Part shown: in pieces, positions 6,284 through 12,995 of the stretch | Layout of the letters: each line of letters starts with the position of its first letter | Numbering within the stretch: the first letter of the stretch is position 1 | DNA from: Pseudomonadota bacterium | GTDB taxonomy: Bacteria; Pseudomonadota; Gammaproteobacteria; Burkholderiales; Ferrovaceae | Reading direction: 5' to 3' | Assembly (NCBI GenBank): GCA_021804345.1 | Contig: JAJZHV010000003.1 | Location: forward strand, 1-15,999 | DNA length: 15,999 bases | Translations under genes and position numbers: made by a program | Notes under the pieces: model-generated | What the model saw: the letters and a program-made list of their open reading frames with translations, nothing else | Told to the model about the DNA's origin: nothing | The model's database searches: none

Positions 6284-9196
6284 CTAACTGGGCTCGGAGG
6301 CGCTGTGATGCGTGGCCTCTTGGGATTGCAACGCCTCGTTGACCAGTTGTCCCTTGAGCAATTGCAATTGGTGTTTGTTAAAGCGCTGGTAATTGGCCTG
6401 CCACTGGCTCACATGCAGCACGCGCGCCACCTGCACGGCGGTGACCTTGTATTCCGGGCAATTGGTAGCCCAGTCGGAGTTGTCGGTGGTGATGACGTTG
6501 GCCCCGGATTCGGGAAAATGGAAGGTGGTATACACCACGCCCGGTTGCATGCGTTCGCTTAGATGGGCGCGCAGCACGGTTTCGCCGGCGCGGGAGGCCA
6601 CGCCCACCCAGTCGCCCTCATGAATGCCGCGTTCTTCGGCGTCGTGAGGATGGATTTCCAGCGTGTCCTGGGGATGAAACACCACATTTTGCGTGCGTCG
6701 CGTTTGTGCCCCCACGTTGTACTGGGACAAAATCCGCCCGGTGGTCAGCAGCAGGGGAAAGCGGCGCGTGATTTTTTCGTCGGTGGGCACATAGCGCGTG
6801 AGCATGAAGCGCCCCTTGCCCCGCACAAACTGGTTCACATGCATCAGGGGCGTGCCCGTGGGATGCTGGGCATCGCACGGCCATTGCACCGTGCCCTCCC
6901 GATCTAGCAGGGCATAGCTGACTCTGGAGAAGGTGGGGGTTAAACGGGCAATCTCATCCATGATCTGGGAGGGATGGGTGTAATGCATGGGATAGCCCAG
7001 GGCATTGGAGAAGGCCTGGGTGATTTCCCAGTCGGCCATTCCGGCGCGCGGTGGCATCACCTGGCGCACGCGAGAGATGCGCCGTTCGGCGTTGGTAAAG
7101 GTGCCGTCCTTTTCCAGAAAACTGGAGCCGGGCAAAAAGACATGGGCATACTTGGCGGTTTCATTCAGAAAAATATCCTGCACCACCACGCATTCCATGG
7201 CGGAAAGGGCTGCCACCACATGCTGGGTGTTAGGGTCGGACTGCACCATGTCCTCGCCCTGGCAATATAGGCCCAGAAATTCGCCACTCAAGGCGGCATC
7301 GAACATGTTGGGAATACGCAATCCCGGATCGGGGCGCAATACCACGCCCCAGTCCTGTTCAAACTGGATGCGCGTGGCCTCGTCCGACACGTGGCGATAG
7401 CCCGGATACTCGTGGGGAAAAGAGCCCATGTCGCAGGAACCCTGCACGTTATTTTGCCCGCGCAGGGGGTTGACGCCGACGCCTTCGCGCCCGATGTTGC
7501 CGGTGGCCATGGCCAGATTGGCAATACCGATGACCATGGTGGACCCCTGGGCGTGTTCGGTCACTCCCAGGCCGTAGTAAATGGCAGCGTTGCCACCCGT
7601 GGCATACAGGCGGGTTGCTGCGCGGATCTGCTCGGCGGGCACTCCGGTCACTTCGGCCACGGACTCGGGGCTGTTTTCGGGGCGGGCGGCAAATTCGCGC
7701 CAGATGTTGAAGGCATCGGGTTCGCAGCGTTGGTCGATGAAGGGCTGGTTGATCAGGTTTTCGGTCACGAGCACGTGGGCCATGGCGTTGATCAGGGCTA
7801 CGTTGGTGCCGGGACGCAATTGCAGGTGGTAGTCCGCCCGCACGTGGGGCCCCTGAGCCAGATCGATGCGCCGCGGGTCCACTACGATGAGGCGTGCACC
7901 CTGACGCAGACGTTTTTTGAGACGGGAGCCAAACACAGGGTGGGCATCGGTGGGGTTGGCGCCAATGACCATGATGACATCCGCCTGTTCCACGGACTTG
8001 AAGGTTTGGGTGCCCGCCGAGGTGCCATAGGTTTGCCCCAGACCATACCCCGTGGGGGAATGGCACACCCGGGCACAGGTGTCCACATTATTGTTGCCAA
8101 AGGCGGCGCGCACCAGCTTTTGCACCAGATAGGTTTCTTCGTTGGTGCAGCGAGAGGAACTGATGCCACCTACCGCGTCCACGCCATGCTTGGCCTGCAG
8201 GCGCTTGAATTCCCGGGCCGCATGGCCAATGGCCTGATCCCAGCTCACTTCCTGCCAGGGGTCGGTGATCCGGGCCCGGATCATGGGTTTGAGCATACGG
8301 TCAGGATGGGTGGCATAGCCCCAGGCAAAACGTCCCTTGATGCAGGCATGACCCTCATTGGCCTTGCCCTCCTTCCAGGGGGTCATGCGCACCACGTCGG
8401 TGCCTTTCATTTCCGCCAAAAATGTACAGCCCACGCCGCAATAGGCGCAGGTGGTCAAAATCTGGTGCTCGGGCTGGCCCTTGTCCTGCACCGTTTTTTC
8501 CACCAGGGTGGCCGTGGGGCAGGCCTGCACACAGGCCCCGCAGGACACACAATCGGAGTCCATGAAGGGCTGGTCTGCGCCCGGGGATACCCGGGAGTCA
8601 AAGCCCCGGCCGCTAATGGTCAGGGCAAAGGTCCCCTGGATTTCTTCACAGGCCCGTACGCACCGGTTGCACACGATGCATTTAGAGGGGTCGTAACTGA
8701 AGTAGGGGTTGCTGTCGTCCCGGGGTTGCTGCAGATGATTGCGCCCCTCAAACCCATAACGCATGTGCCGCAACCCCACTTGCCCGGCCATGTCCTGCAG
8801 TTCGCAGTCTCCATTGCTGGCGCAGGTTAGGCAGTCCAGGGGATGGTCCGACAGGTACAACTCCATCACGCCTCGGCGTAATTGAGTCAAGCGCTCGGAT
8901 TGGGTGCGCACCACCATGCCTGATTCGGCAGGTGTGGTACAGGAGGCCGGAAAGCCACGTCGCCCTTCAATTTCCACCAGGCATAGACGGCAGGAGCCAA
9001 AGGGTTCCAGGCTGTCGGTGGCGCAGAGTTTGGGAATCTGGGTGCCGGCCAGCACGGCTGCACGCATGAGCGAAGTGCCTGCCGGGACCGTGACGCTGAA
9101 CCCATCGATGGCCAGGGTCACGGACTGGGAAGAGGGGGAGGCCGGGGTGCCAAAATCCCGGGGAGGCGTCAGGGGGGTGTGGGGCGTGGTATCCAT
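6284..9196 (-). CDS. fdsA: NAD-dependent formate dehydrogenase alpha (catalytic Mo) subunit FdsA
   Basis: The 970-aa catalytic subunit oxidises formate to CO2 in the cytosol. In order it has a [2Fe-2S] domain (Cys58, 69, 72, 86), a His-Cys [4Fe-4S] site (His118, Cys122, 125, 131), two ferredoxin-type [4Fe-4S] sites (Cys173/176/179/183 and 216/219/222/226), the proximal [4Fe-4S] site (Cys250/253/257/285) and the bis-MGD domain. The molybdenum ligand is Cys378, next to His379 in ARVCHSPT, so this is the cysteine form and no selenocysteine is needed. The C-terminal dinucleotide-binding domain includes LLLTTGR and YTTFHFPESGAN. All cluster ligands are present and the length is standard for FdsA. 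ATG 9194-9196 has a good ribosome-binding site (AGGAAG). It follows fdsB by 92 nt and precedes fdsC by 26 nt. Confidence 0.97.
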   Translation of the reverse strand: MDTTPHTPLTPPRDFGTPASPSSQSVTLAIDGFSVTVPAGTSLMRAAVLAGTQIPKLCATDSLEPFGSCRLCLVEIEGRRGFPASCTTPAESGMVVRTQSERLTQLRRGVMELYLSDHPLDCLTCASNGDCELQDMAGQVGLRHMRYGFEGRNHLQQPRDDSNPYFSYDPSKCIVCNRCVRACEEIQGTFALTISGRGFDSRVSPGADQPFMDSDCVSCGACVQACPTATLVEKTVQDKGQPEHQILTTCAYCGVGCTFLAEMKGTDVVRMTPWKEGKANEGHACIKGRFAWGYATHPDRMLKPMIRARITDPWQEVSWDQAIGHAAREFKRLQAKHGVDAVGGISSSRCTNEETYLVQKLVRAAFGNNNVDTCARVCHSPTGYGLGQTYGTSAGTQTFKSVEQADVIMVIGANPTDAHPVFGSRLKKRLRQGARLIVVDPRRIDLAQGPHVRADYHLQLRPGTNVALINAMAHVLVTENLINQPFIDQRCEPDAFNIWREFAARPENSPESVAEVTGVPAEQIRAATRLYATGGNAAIYYGLGVTEHAQGSTMVIGIANLAMATGNIGREGVGVNPLRGQNNVQGSCDMGSFPHEYPGYRHVSDEATRIQFEQDWGVVLRPDPGLRIPNMFDAALSGEFLGLYCQGEDMVQSDPNTQHVVAALSAMECVVVQDIFLNETAKYAHVFLPGSSFLEKDGTFTNAERRISRVRQVMPPRAGMADWEITQAFSNALGYPMHYTHPSQIMDEIARLTPTFSRVSYALLDREGTVQWPCDAQHPTGTPLMHVNQFVRGKGRFMLTRYVPTDEKITRRFPLLLTTGRILSQYNVGAQTRRTQNVVFHPQDTLEIHPHDAEERGIHEGDWVGVASRAGETVLRAHLSERMQPGVVYTTFHFPESGANVITTDNSDWATNCPEYKVTAVQVARVLHVSQWQANYQRFNKHQLQLLKGQLVNEALQSQEATHHSASEPS

Positions 9197-9211
9197 GGTG
9201 GATCGCTTCCT

Positions 9212-9227
9212 GGTTTAGGGATAAACC
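9212..9227 (-). promoter_or_regulatory. Small hairpin before the fdsA ribosome-binding site
   Basis: GGTTTA-TCCC-TAAACC on the minus strand is a perfect 6-bp stem with a tetraloop, ending just before AGGAAG of fdsA. It lies in the 92-nt fdsB-fdsA gap, the longest spacer within fdsGBAC. It may tune fdsA translation or mRNA stability. No T-tract follows it, so it is not a terminator. Confidence 0.4.
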
Positions 9228-9288
9228 CGTTGTAGTCTGGACCGGGTGCGGTGCAAGCGCGTGCTTGACGGGCCGATGTGGGTTGGAG

Positions 9289-10851
9289 TCATGGGGCGGG
9301 AAAAGATTCGGCGGGCAGATGAAAATCCTGCGGAAAATGGTTCAGGGCGGACAGCACCGGAAAGGGGGTCATGCCCCCCATGGCGCACAGCGAAGCCTGT
9401 AGCAGGGTATTGCACAGGTCCCGCAGCAGGACGCTGTGCTGGGCAGCCTGTTGGGGATGGGCCAGCAGGGTTTCGATGAGTTCGGCGCCCCGGGCGGAGC
9501 CGATGCGACACGGGGTGCATTTGCCACAAGACTCCTGGGCACAGAAGGTGAAGGCATAGTGAGCCTGTTGCGCCATATGGACCGACTCGTCAAACACCAC
9601 CACGCCGCCATGGCCCAGCGTGCCGCCCACCGCGCTCAAGGCTTCGTAATCCATGGGGGTGTCTAGCAAAGAGATGGGTAGGTAGGCCCCCAGGGGCCCA
9701 CCCACCTGAATGGCCCGGATGGGGCGCCCGCTGGCGGTGCCGCCGCCAAAGTCCTGCACCAACTGGCGCAGGGTGACCCCAAAAGCCTTTTCCACCAAGC
9801 CCCCCTGGCGCAGATTGCCGGCCAGCTGAAAAGGCAGGGTTCCGCGCGAGCGCCCCTGCCCAAAGTGGGCATAGGCCTGGGCCCCACGGGCCAGGATGAA
9901 GGGCACAGCAGCCAGGGTGAGCACGTTGTTGATGACGGTGGGCTGTCCAAACAGGCCGCGCAGGGCGGGTAGCGGGGGTTTGGCGCGCACGATGCCGCGC
10001 TTGCCCTCCAGACTTTCCAGCAGGGCCGTTTCTTCGCCGCACACATAGGCGCCAGCCGCCTTGCGTACCTGCAGGTCGAAGCTGCGCCCAGAACCCAGGA
10101 TGTCCGGGCCCAGATAGCCGGCCTTGCGGGCCAGTTGGGCCGCTTGTTCCATAACGGCCACGGCGTCAGGATATTCCGAGCGAATATACACGTAGCCCTG
10201 GGTGGCGCCCACGGCCAGAGCGGCAATGATCATGCCCTCGATCAGCAGGAAGGGGTCGCCCTCCAGCACCATGCGATCCGCAAAGGTGCCCGAGTCTCCC
10301 TCGTCGGCATTGACCACGATATATTTTTGAGAGCCCGGGGCGTCGAGCACGGTCTTCCACTTGATGCCTGCCGGAAAGCCCGCGCCGCCACGTCCGCGTA
10401 GTCCCGAGTCCAGCACTTCCTGCACGATCTGTTGTGGGGTGCGATCCAGGGCCTGATGCAGTCCGCGCCACCCCTCATGGGCCGCATAGTCGCTTAAGGA
10501 GAGCGGGTCGGTGATCCCCATGCGGGCAAAGGTGAGTCGTTCCTGTTGTTGCAGATAGGGGTGGTCCTCGATGGAACCCAAGGCCAGAGGGTGCTGGCCG
10601 CCTTCCAGCATCCCGCTATCCAGCAGCGCGGCCACGTCCTGCGCCTGGACCGGGCCATAGGCTAGGCGCCGGGCACCCACCTGGACTTCCACCAGGGGTT
10701 CAAGCCAGAACAGGCCGCGGGAGCTGTTGCGCACCAGGTGGATGTGCTGCCCCCGTTGACGGGTTTCCTGCAGCACGGCGGTGGCCACGGCATCGGCGCC
10801 CAGTGCGCGGGCGGCGGAGTCGCGGGGAACGTACACGGTGACCGTGCTCAT
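9289..10851 (-). CDS. fdsB: NAD-dependent formate dehydrogenase beta (FMN/NADH) subunit FdsB
   Basis: The 520-aa NuoF-like subunit passes electrons to NAD+. The N-terminal ~120 residues form a thioredoxin-like region typical of FdsB (VTVYVPRDSAARALGADAV, RNSSRGLFWLEPLVEV). The flavin/NADH-binding core follows: GLRGRGGAGFPAGIKWKT (150-167), NADEGDSGTFADRMVLEGDP (181-200) and GAYVCGEETALLESLEGKRG (267-286). A [4Fe-4S] site is formed by Cys442, 445 and 448 in ESCGKCTPCR plus Cys489. The frame extends upstream to 11112, but ATG 10849-10851 is chosen because the conserved N-terminus begins there, it overlaps the fdsG stop in ATGA, and GGAG lies 8 nt upstream. This overlap predicts coupled synthesis with FdsG. 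Confidence 0.96.
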   Translation of the reverse strand: MSTVTVYVPRDSAARALGADAVATAVLQETRQRGQHIHLVRNSSRGLFWLEPLVEVQVGARRLAYGPVQAQDVAALLDSGMLEGGQHPLALGSIEDHPYLQQQERLTFARMGITDPLSLSDYAAHEGWRGLHQALDRTPQQIVQEVLDSGLRGRGGAGFPAGIKWKTVLDAPGSQKYIVVNADEGDSGTFADRMVLEGDPFLLIEGMIIAALAVGATQGYVYIRSEYPDAVAVMEQAAQLARKAGYLGPDILGSGRSFDLQVRKAAGAYVCGEETALLESLEGKRGIVRAKPPLPALRGLFGQPTVINNVLTLAAVPFILARGAQAYAHFGQGRSRGTLPFQLAGNLRQGGLVEKAFGVTLRQLVQDFGGGTASGRPIRAIQVGGPLGAYLPISLLDTPMDYEALSAVGGTLGHGGVVVFDESVHMAQQAHYAFTFCAQESCGKCTPCRIGSARGAELIETLLAHPQQAAQHSVLLRDLCNTLLQASLCAMGGMTPFPVLSALNHFPQDFHLPAESFPAP

Positions 10852-11369
10852 GAGGAGGACTCCATGGGTGGGGTGGGTACGGCCGCCAGTAGGGCCTGCA
10901 AGCGCTGGGCATCCACCTGGGCATGGAGTGTGCCATCCAGCATCAACGCTGGACCGCTGGCACAGAGCCCCAGACAGGACACGGCCTCCAACTGCCAGTG
11001 GTGATCGGAGCGGGTGTGACCCAAGGTGCACTGGAGCAGGTCTTGCGCCTGTTGCGTCAGGGCCCGTGCGCCCCGGGCCTGGCAGGCCTCTGCCTGACAC
11101 AGGCCCAGGCAATGGTGCGCTGGGGGCGTTTGCCGAAAATGGTGGTAGTAGGTGATGACCCCATGAACCTCTGCCCGCGACAGGCCGAAGGCCTGGGCCA
11201 GGGCAGGCAAAGTGGCGGGGGGAATGAAGCCCAGTTCATCCTGAAGTACATGCAAGGCCGGCAGGAGCCCGCCGGGTTCCGCTTGCCAGTGTGCCAAGGC
11301 TTGGTCCAGCGCCTGGGTTTCGGCAGGGGAAAGGGGGGTTGGGGACGGGGATGGGGCAGAGGCAGTCAA
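10848..11369 (-). CDS. fdsG: NAD-dependent formate dehydrogenase gamma subunit FdsG ([2Fe-2S], NuoE-like)
   Basis: This NuoE-like subunit has a [2Fe-2S] cluster with ligands in CQAEAC and CLGLC; counted from the start used here these are Cys91, 96, 132 and 136. Other family marks are LLPALHVLQDELGFIP and LSRAEVHGVITYYHHFRQ. The fold starts near PAETQALDQALAHWQ. No ATG or GTG fits the frame. TTG 11367-11369 is preferred because AGGAG (11379-11383) lies 9 nt before it and it gives 173 aa, close to the family's usual ~160-175. An upstream TTG at 11442-11444 would add 25 residues (198 aa) but has no visible ribosome-binding site. It is the first gene of fdsGBAC and sits behind the AT-rich promoter-like stretch. 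Confidence 0.9.
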   Translation of the reverse strand: MTASAPSPSPTPLSPAETQALDQALAHWQAEPGGLLPALHVLQDELGFIPPATLPALAQAFGLSRAEVHGVITYYHHFRQTPPAHHCLGLCQAEACQARGARALTQQAQDLLQCTLGHTRSDHHWQLEAVSCLGLCASGPALMLDGTLHAQVDAQRLQALLAAVPTPPMESSS

Positions 11370-11378
11370 GGGCGAGGG

Positions 11379-11383
11379 CTCCT
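11379..11383 (-). promoter_or_regulatory. Ribosome-binding site deciding the fdsG start
   Basis: The minus-strand AGGAG lies 9 nt upstream of the in-frame TTG at 11367-11369. It favours this start over the TTG at 11444, which has no purine-rich motif in front. Confidence 0.5.
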
Positions 11384-11454
11384 GAGGAGTACATGGGTCC
11401 GAGGGAGTTAGGCTACCGGCAAGTCGTATGGTGTGCCGCGCCAAAGCTCCCAGT

Positions 11455-11545
11455 GTTCATGATATAACAAAACCCAATCGCTAATGAAGCGATTGAAATC
11501 ATTGGTTTAAAATTGTTACAGGAATGATTTTAAAACGGCGGAAAG
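11455..11545 (-). promoter_or_regulatory. AT-rich promoter/operator region of the fds operon
   Basis: The 127-bp space between the flavoenzyme gene and fdsG becomes sharply AT-rich here, in a window that is otherwise GC-rich. It contains a -10-like TTATAT (minus strand, 11462-11467) but no good -35. A perfect 7-bp inverted repeat CAATCGC-N7-GCGATTG lies at 11475-11495, just upstream of that -10. A second overlapping pairing, AAACCAAT with ATTGGGTTT, can form over ~11470-11508. An activator-bound operator is plausible; fds operons elsewhere can be controlled by LysR-type FdsR proteins, but no such gene is in the window. Alternatively the 7-bp hairpin followed by GGTTTTGTT could be a weak terminator of the upstream gene. 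Confidence 0.45.
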
Positions 11546-11571
11546 GGGGGGCGAAGTTCTCGCTGGAACGC

Positions 11572-12873
11572 TCAGGCGGCTTCCGGGGTCGAGGGGCCGA
11601 CACCCACCAGCAGGCGTTCCATCAGTTCACGCACGGAGCGGATCTGGGCACCAAAGGGTAATTCGCCGGTCCCGGAAAAAAACAGCCCCTTTTTGACATC
11701 CCCACGCACGGCCGCGGCCAGCTGGGTGTCGATACAGAACTGGCCCCAATCGGATTTGCCATCGCGCAGCCCGCATTGGGACAGACAGTCAAACCACAGG
11801 GTGCAGCGCGGTTTTTGCCGGGCCACGTTTTTGAGCTTGTATTCAAACTTGAGGTAGTTTTTAAGCCAGGGGGTGGCCACTGCTCGCGCCGGTAATCCGG
11901 CCACGCTGGTAAAGGTCACCCAGTCCTGGGGTTTGGCTTCAGCCAGCACTTTTTTGAAATTGGGGTGCGCATCGCACTCTTCGGTGACGGCAAAGGGAGT
12001 GCCCAGTTGCACACCATCGGCTCCTAGGTTTTGCAGGCGCTGGATATCCTCATGGGTGCGCACGCCCCCGGCGGCGATGAGCGGAATGCGCCCTTCCAGC
12101 CCGGCGCTCTTAAAGAAGGCCAGGGTGTCGGGAATGACCTGTTCGAAATCGAAGCGTGGATTATTTAAGTCGTCCACCCGAGCGGCACCCAGATGTCCGC
12201 CGGCATAACGGGGATGCTCGATAACGATGGCATCGGGCAGGCGTTTTTTGCGTTCCCACTTCTTCACGATCAGCTGAATACCGCGGGCATCGGAGAGGAT
12301 GGGGATGAGTGCCACCTGGGGGAAATCGGCGGCCAGATCGGGAAGATCCAGGGGCAGGCCAGCACCCACCACGATGGCATCGATGCCGGAGGCCAAGGAT
12401 TGCTGCACATATCGGGTATATTCGCTCACGGCGCGCATCACATTCACAGCCAGCATGCCCGCGCCCTGGGCGAGCGCACGGGCAGCCTGAATTTCCCGAT
12501 CCAGTGCCACCAGATTAACCGCGTTGATGGTGGCGCGCACCTCCTCACCCCGGGTCAGGTGCTTGGTCTGCTCCAACAGATCAGGGTGGTGGTGGCGTAA
12601 ATCGATAGAGGAAATGGTCCCCAATCCGCCTAGGGCGGCTACGGAACCGGCCAGGCGGTGCGCAGATACCCCCACCCCCATGCCCCCTTGTACCACGGGC
12701 AGCAGGGTGCGACCCTTGATGTGCAGTGGCTTTAAGCCGCCCTGGGCGAGCAGTTGGTTCATGGCTTGAGTCAGTTGAGTCATCAGTTCCCGTTGTGCAA
12801 AGTCAGCCGTGCCCGATAGGTAATCGGCGGGCGCGAAAAATAATGGTGTACGGCGATCCAGTGTGCAGTCCAT
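11572..12873 (-). CDS. Nitronate monooxygenase-like FMN oxidoreductase with four-Cys C-terminal tail
   Basis: The 433-aa protein is a TIM-barrel flavoprotein of the nitronate monooxygenase / 2-nitropropane dioxygenase family. Marks are VVQGGMGVGVS (60-70), NVMRAVSEYTRYV (~144-156), EHPRYAGGHLGA with His227, PLIAAGGVRTHEDI (264-277) and GADGVQLGTPFAVTEEC. The family oxidises alkyl nitronates to carbonyls, releasing nitrite, or acts as a flavin reductase. After the barrel it has a tail with Cys357, 363, 367 and 380 (C-x5-C-x3-C-x12-C), not part of the minimal family fold. The frame is open to 12984, but ATG 12871-12873 has GGAGG 11 nt upstream and lies behind the FNR-type site. It sits alone between the HPP gene and fdsG. 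The true substrate cannot be read from sequence. Confidence 0.8.
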   Translation of the reverse strand: MDCTLDRRTPLFFAPADYLSGTADFAQRELMTQLTQAMNQLLAQGGLKPLHIKGRTLLPVVQGGMGVGVSAHRLAGSVAALGGLGTISSIDLRHHHPDLLEQTKHLTRGEEVRATINAVNLVALDREIQAARALAQGAGMLAVNVMRAVSEYTRYVQQSLASGIDAIVVGAGLPLDLPDLAADFPQVALIPILSDARGIQLIVKKWERKKRLPDAIVIEHPRYAGGHLGAARVDDLNNPRFDFEQVIPDTLAFFKSAGLEGRIPLIAAGGVRTHEDIQRLQNLGADGVQLGTPFAVTEECDAHPNFKKVLAEAKPQDWVTFTSVAGLPARAVATPWLKNYLKFEYKLKNVARQKPRCTLWFDCLSQCGLRDGKSDWGQFCIDTQLAAAVRGDVKKGLFFSGTGELPFGAQIRSVRELMERLLVGVGPSTPEAA

Positions 12874-12899
12874 GCGAGGCGCTTCCTCCAAAGGACGGC

Positions 12900-12905
12900 A
12901 TAGTG
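12900..12905 (-). promoter_or_regulatory. Possible -10 element of the FNR-type promoter
   Basis: CACTAT on the minus strand matches the -10 consensus at only three of six positions. Its spacing, however, puts the centre of the upstream FNR-type site exactly 41.5 bp before the implied start point (about 12893), the standard class II arrangement. The leader would be about 20 nt and would still include the GGAGG ribosome-binding site. Confidence 0.35.
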
Positions 12906-12925
12906 CGCCATCCCGGGGGGTCTGT

Positions 12926-12943
12926 CCTTGATCTAAATCAAGG
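12926..12943 (-). promoter_or_regulatory. FNR/ANR-type binding site upstream of the flavoenzyme gene
   Basis: CCTTGATTTAGATCAAGG (minus strand) holds a perfect TTGAT-N4-ATCAA consensus, extended by two further symmetric base pairs on each side. It lies in the 122-nt gap between the HPP gene and the nitronate-monooxygenase-like gene, centred 61.5 bp before that ATG. FNR/ANR proteins use this motif to activate transcription under low oxygen. A perfect match in an intergenic region, correctly placed for class II activation, makes a functional site likely. Confidence 0.8.
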
Positions 12944-12995
12944 ATGACTGGGGAAGCCCCGCCGCATGCTGCTGTGCAAAACACACCGCGACGCC

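Noticed and set aside
7391..8830. 479-codon open frame on the plus strand opposite fdsA
   Set aside because: It mirrors the codon phase of fdsA, which has every cofactor ligand of its family. The plus-strand translation is Gly/His/Ala-rich with no recognisable domain; this is a common artefact in GC-rich genes.
10852..11112. Upstream extension of fdsB into fdsG
   Set aside because: The extra 87 residues are Gly/Pro/Arg-rich and lie over conserved fdsG coding sequence. The conserved FdsB N-terminus and the ATGA overlap fix the start at 10851.
11413..11460. 15-codon frame from ATG 11460 upstream of fdsG
   Set aside because: There is no ribosome-binding site, the composition is unremarkable and it would overlap the presumed fdsG leader. 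It could be a leader peptide, but nothing supports that.
11475..11495. Intrinsic terminator of the flavoenzyme gene
   Set aside because: The 7-bp stem has only four GC pairs and the following GGTTTTGTT is an imperfect T-tract. Its position just upstream of a -10-like element fits an operator at least as well, so it was not called as a terminator.
12874..12984. Upstream extension of the flavoenzyme frame by 37 codons
   Set aside because: It would run through the FNR-type site and the ribosome-binding site; ATG 12873 has a good GGAGG motif and the extension has no family similarity.
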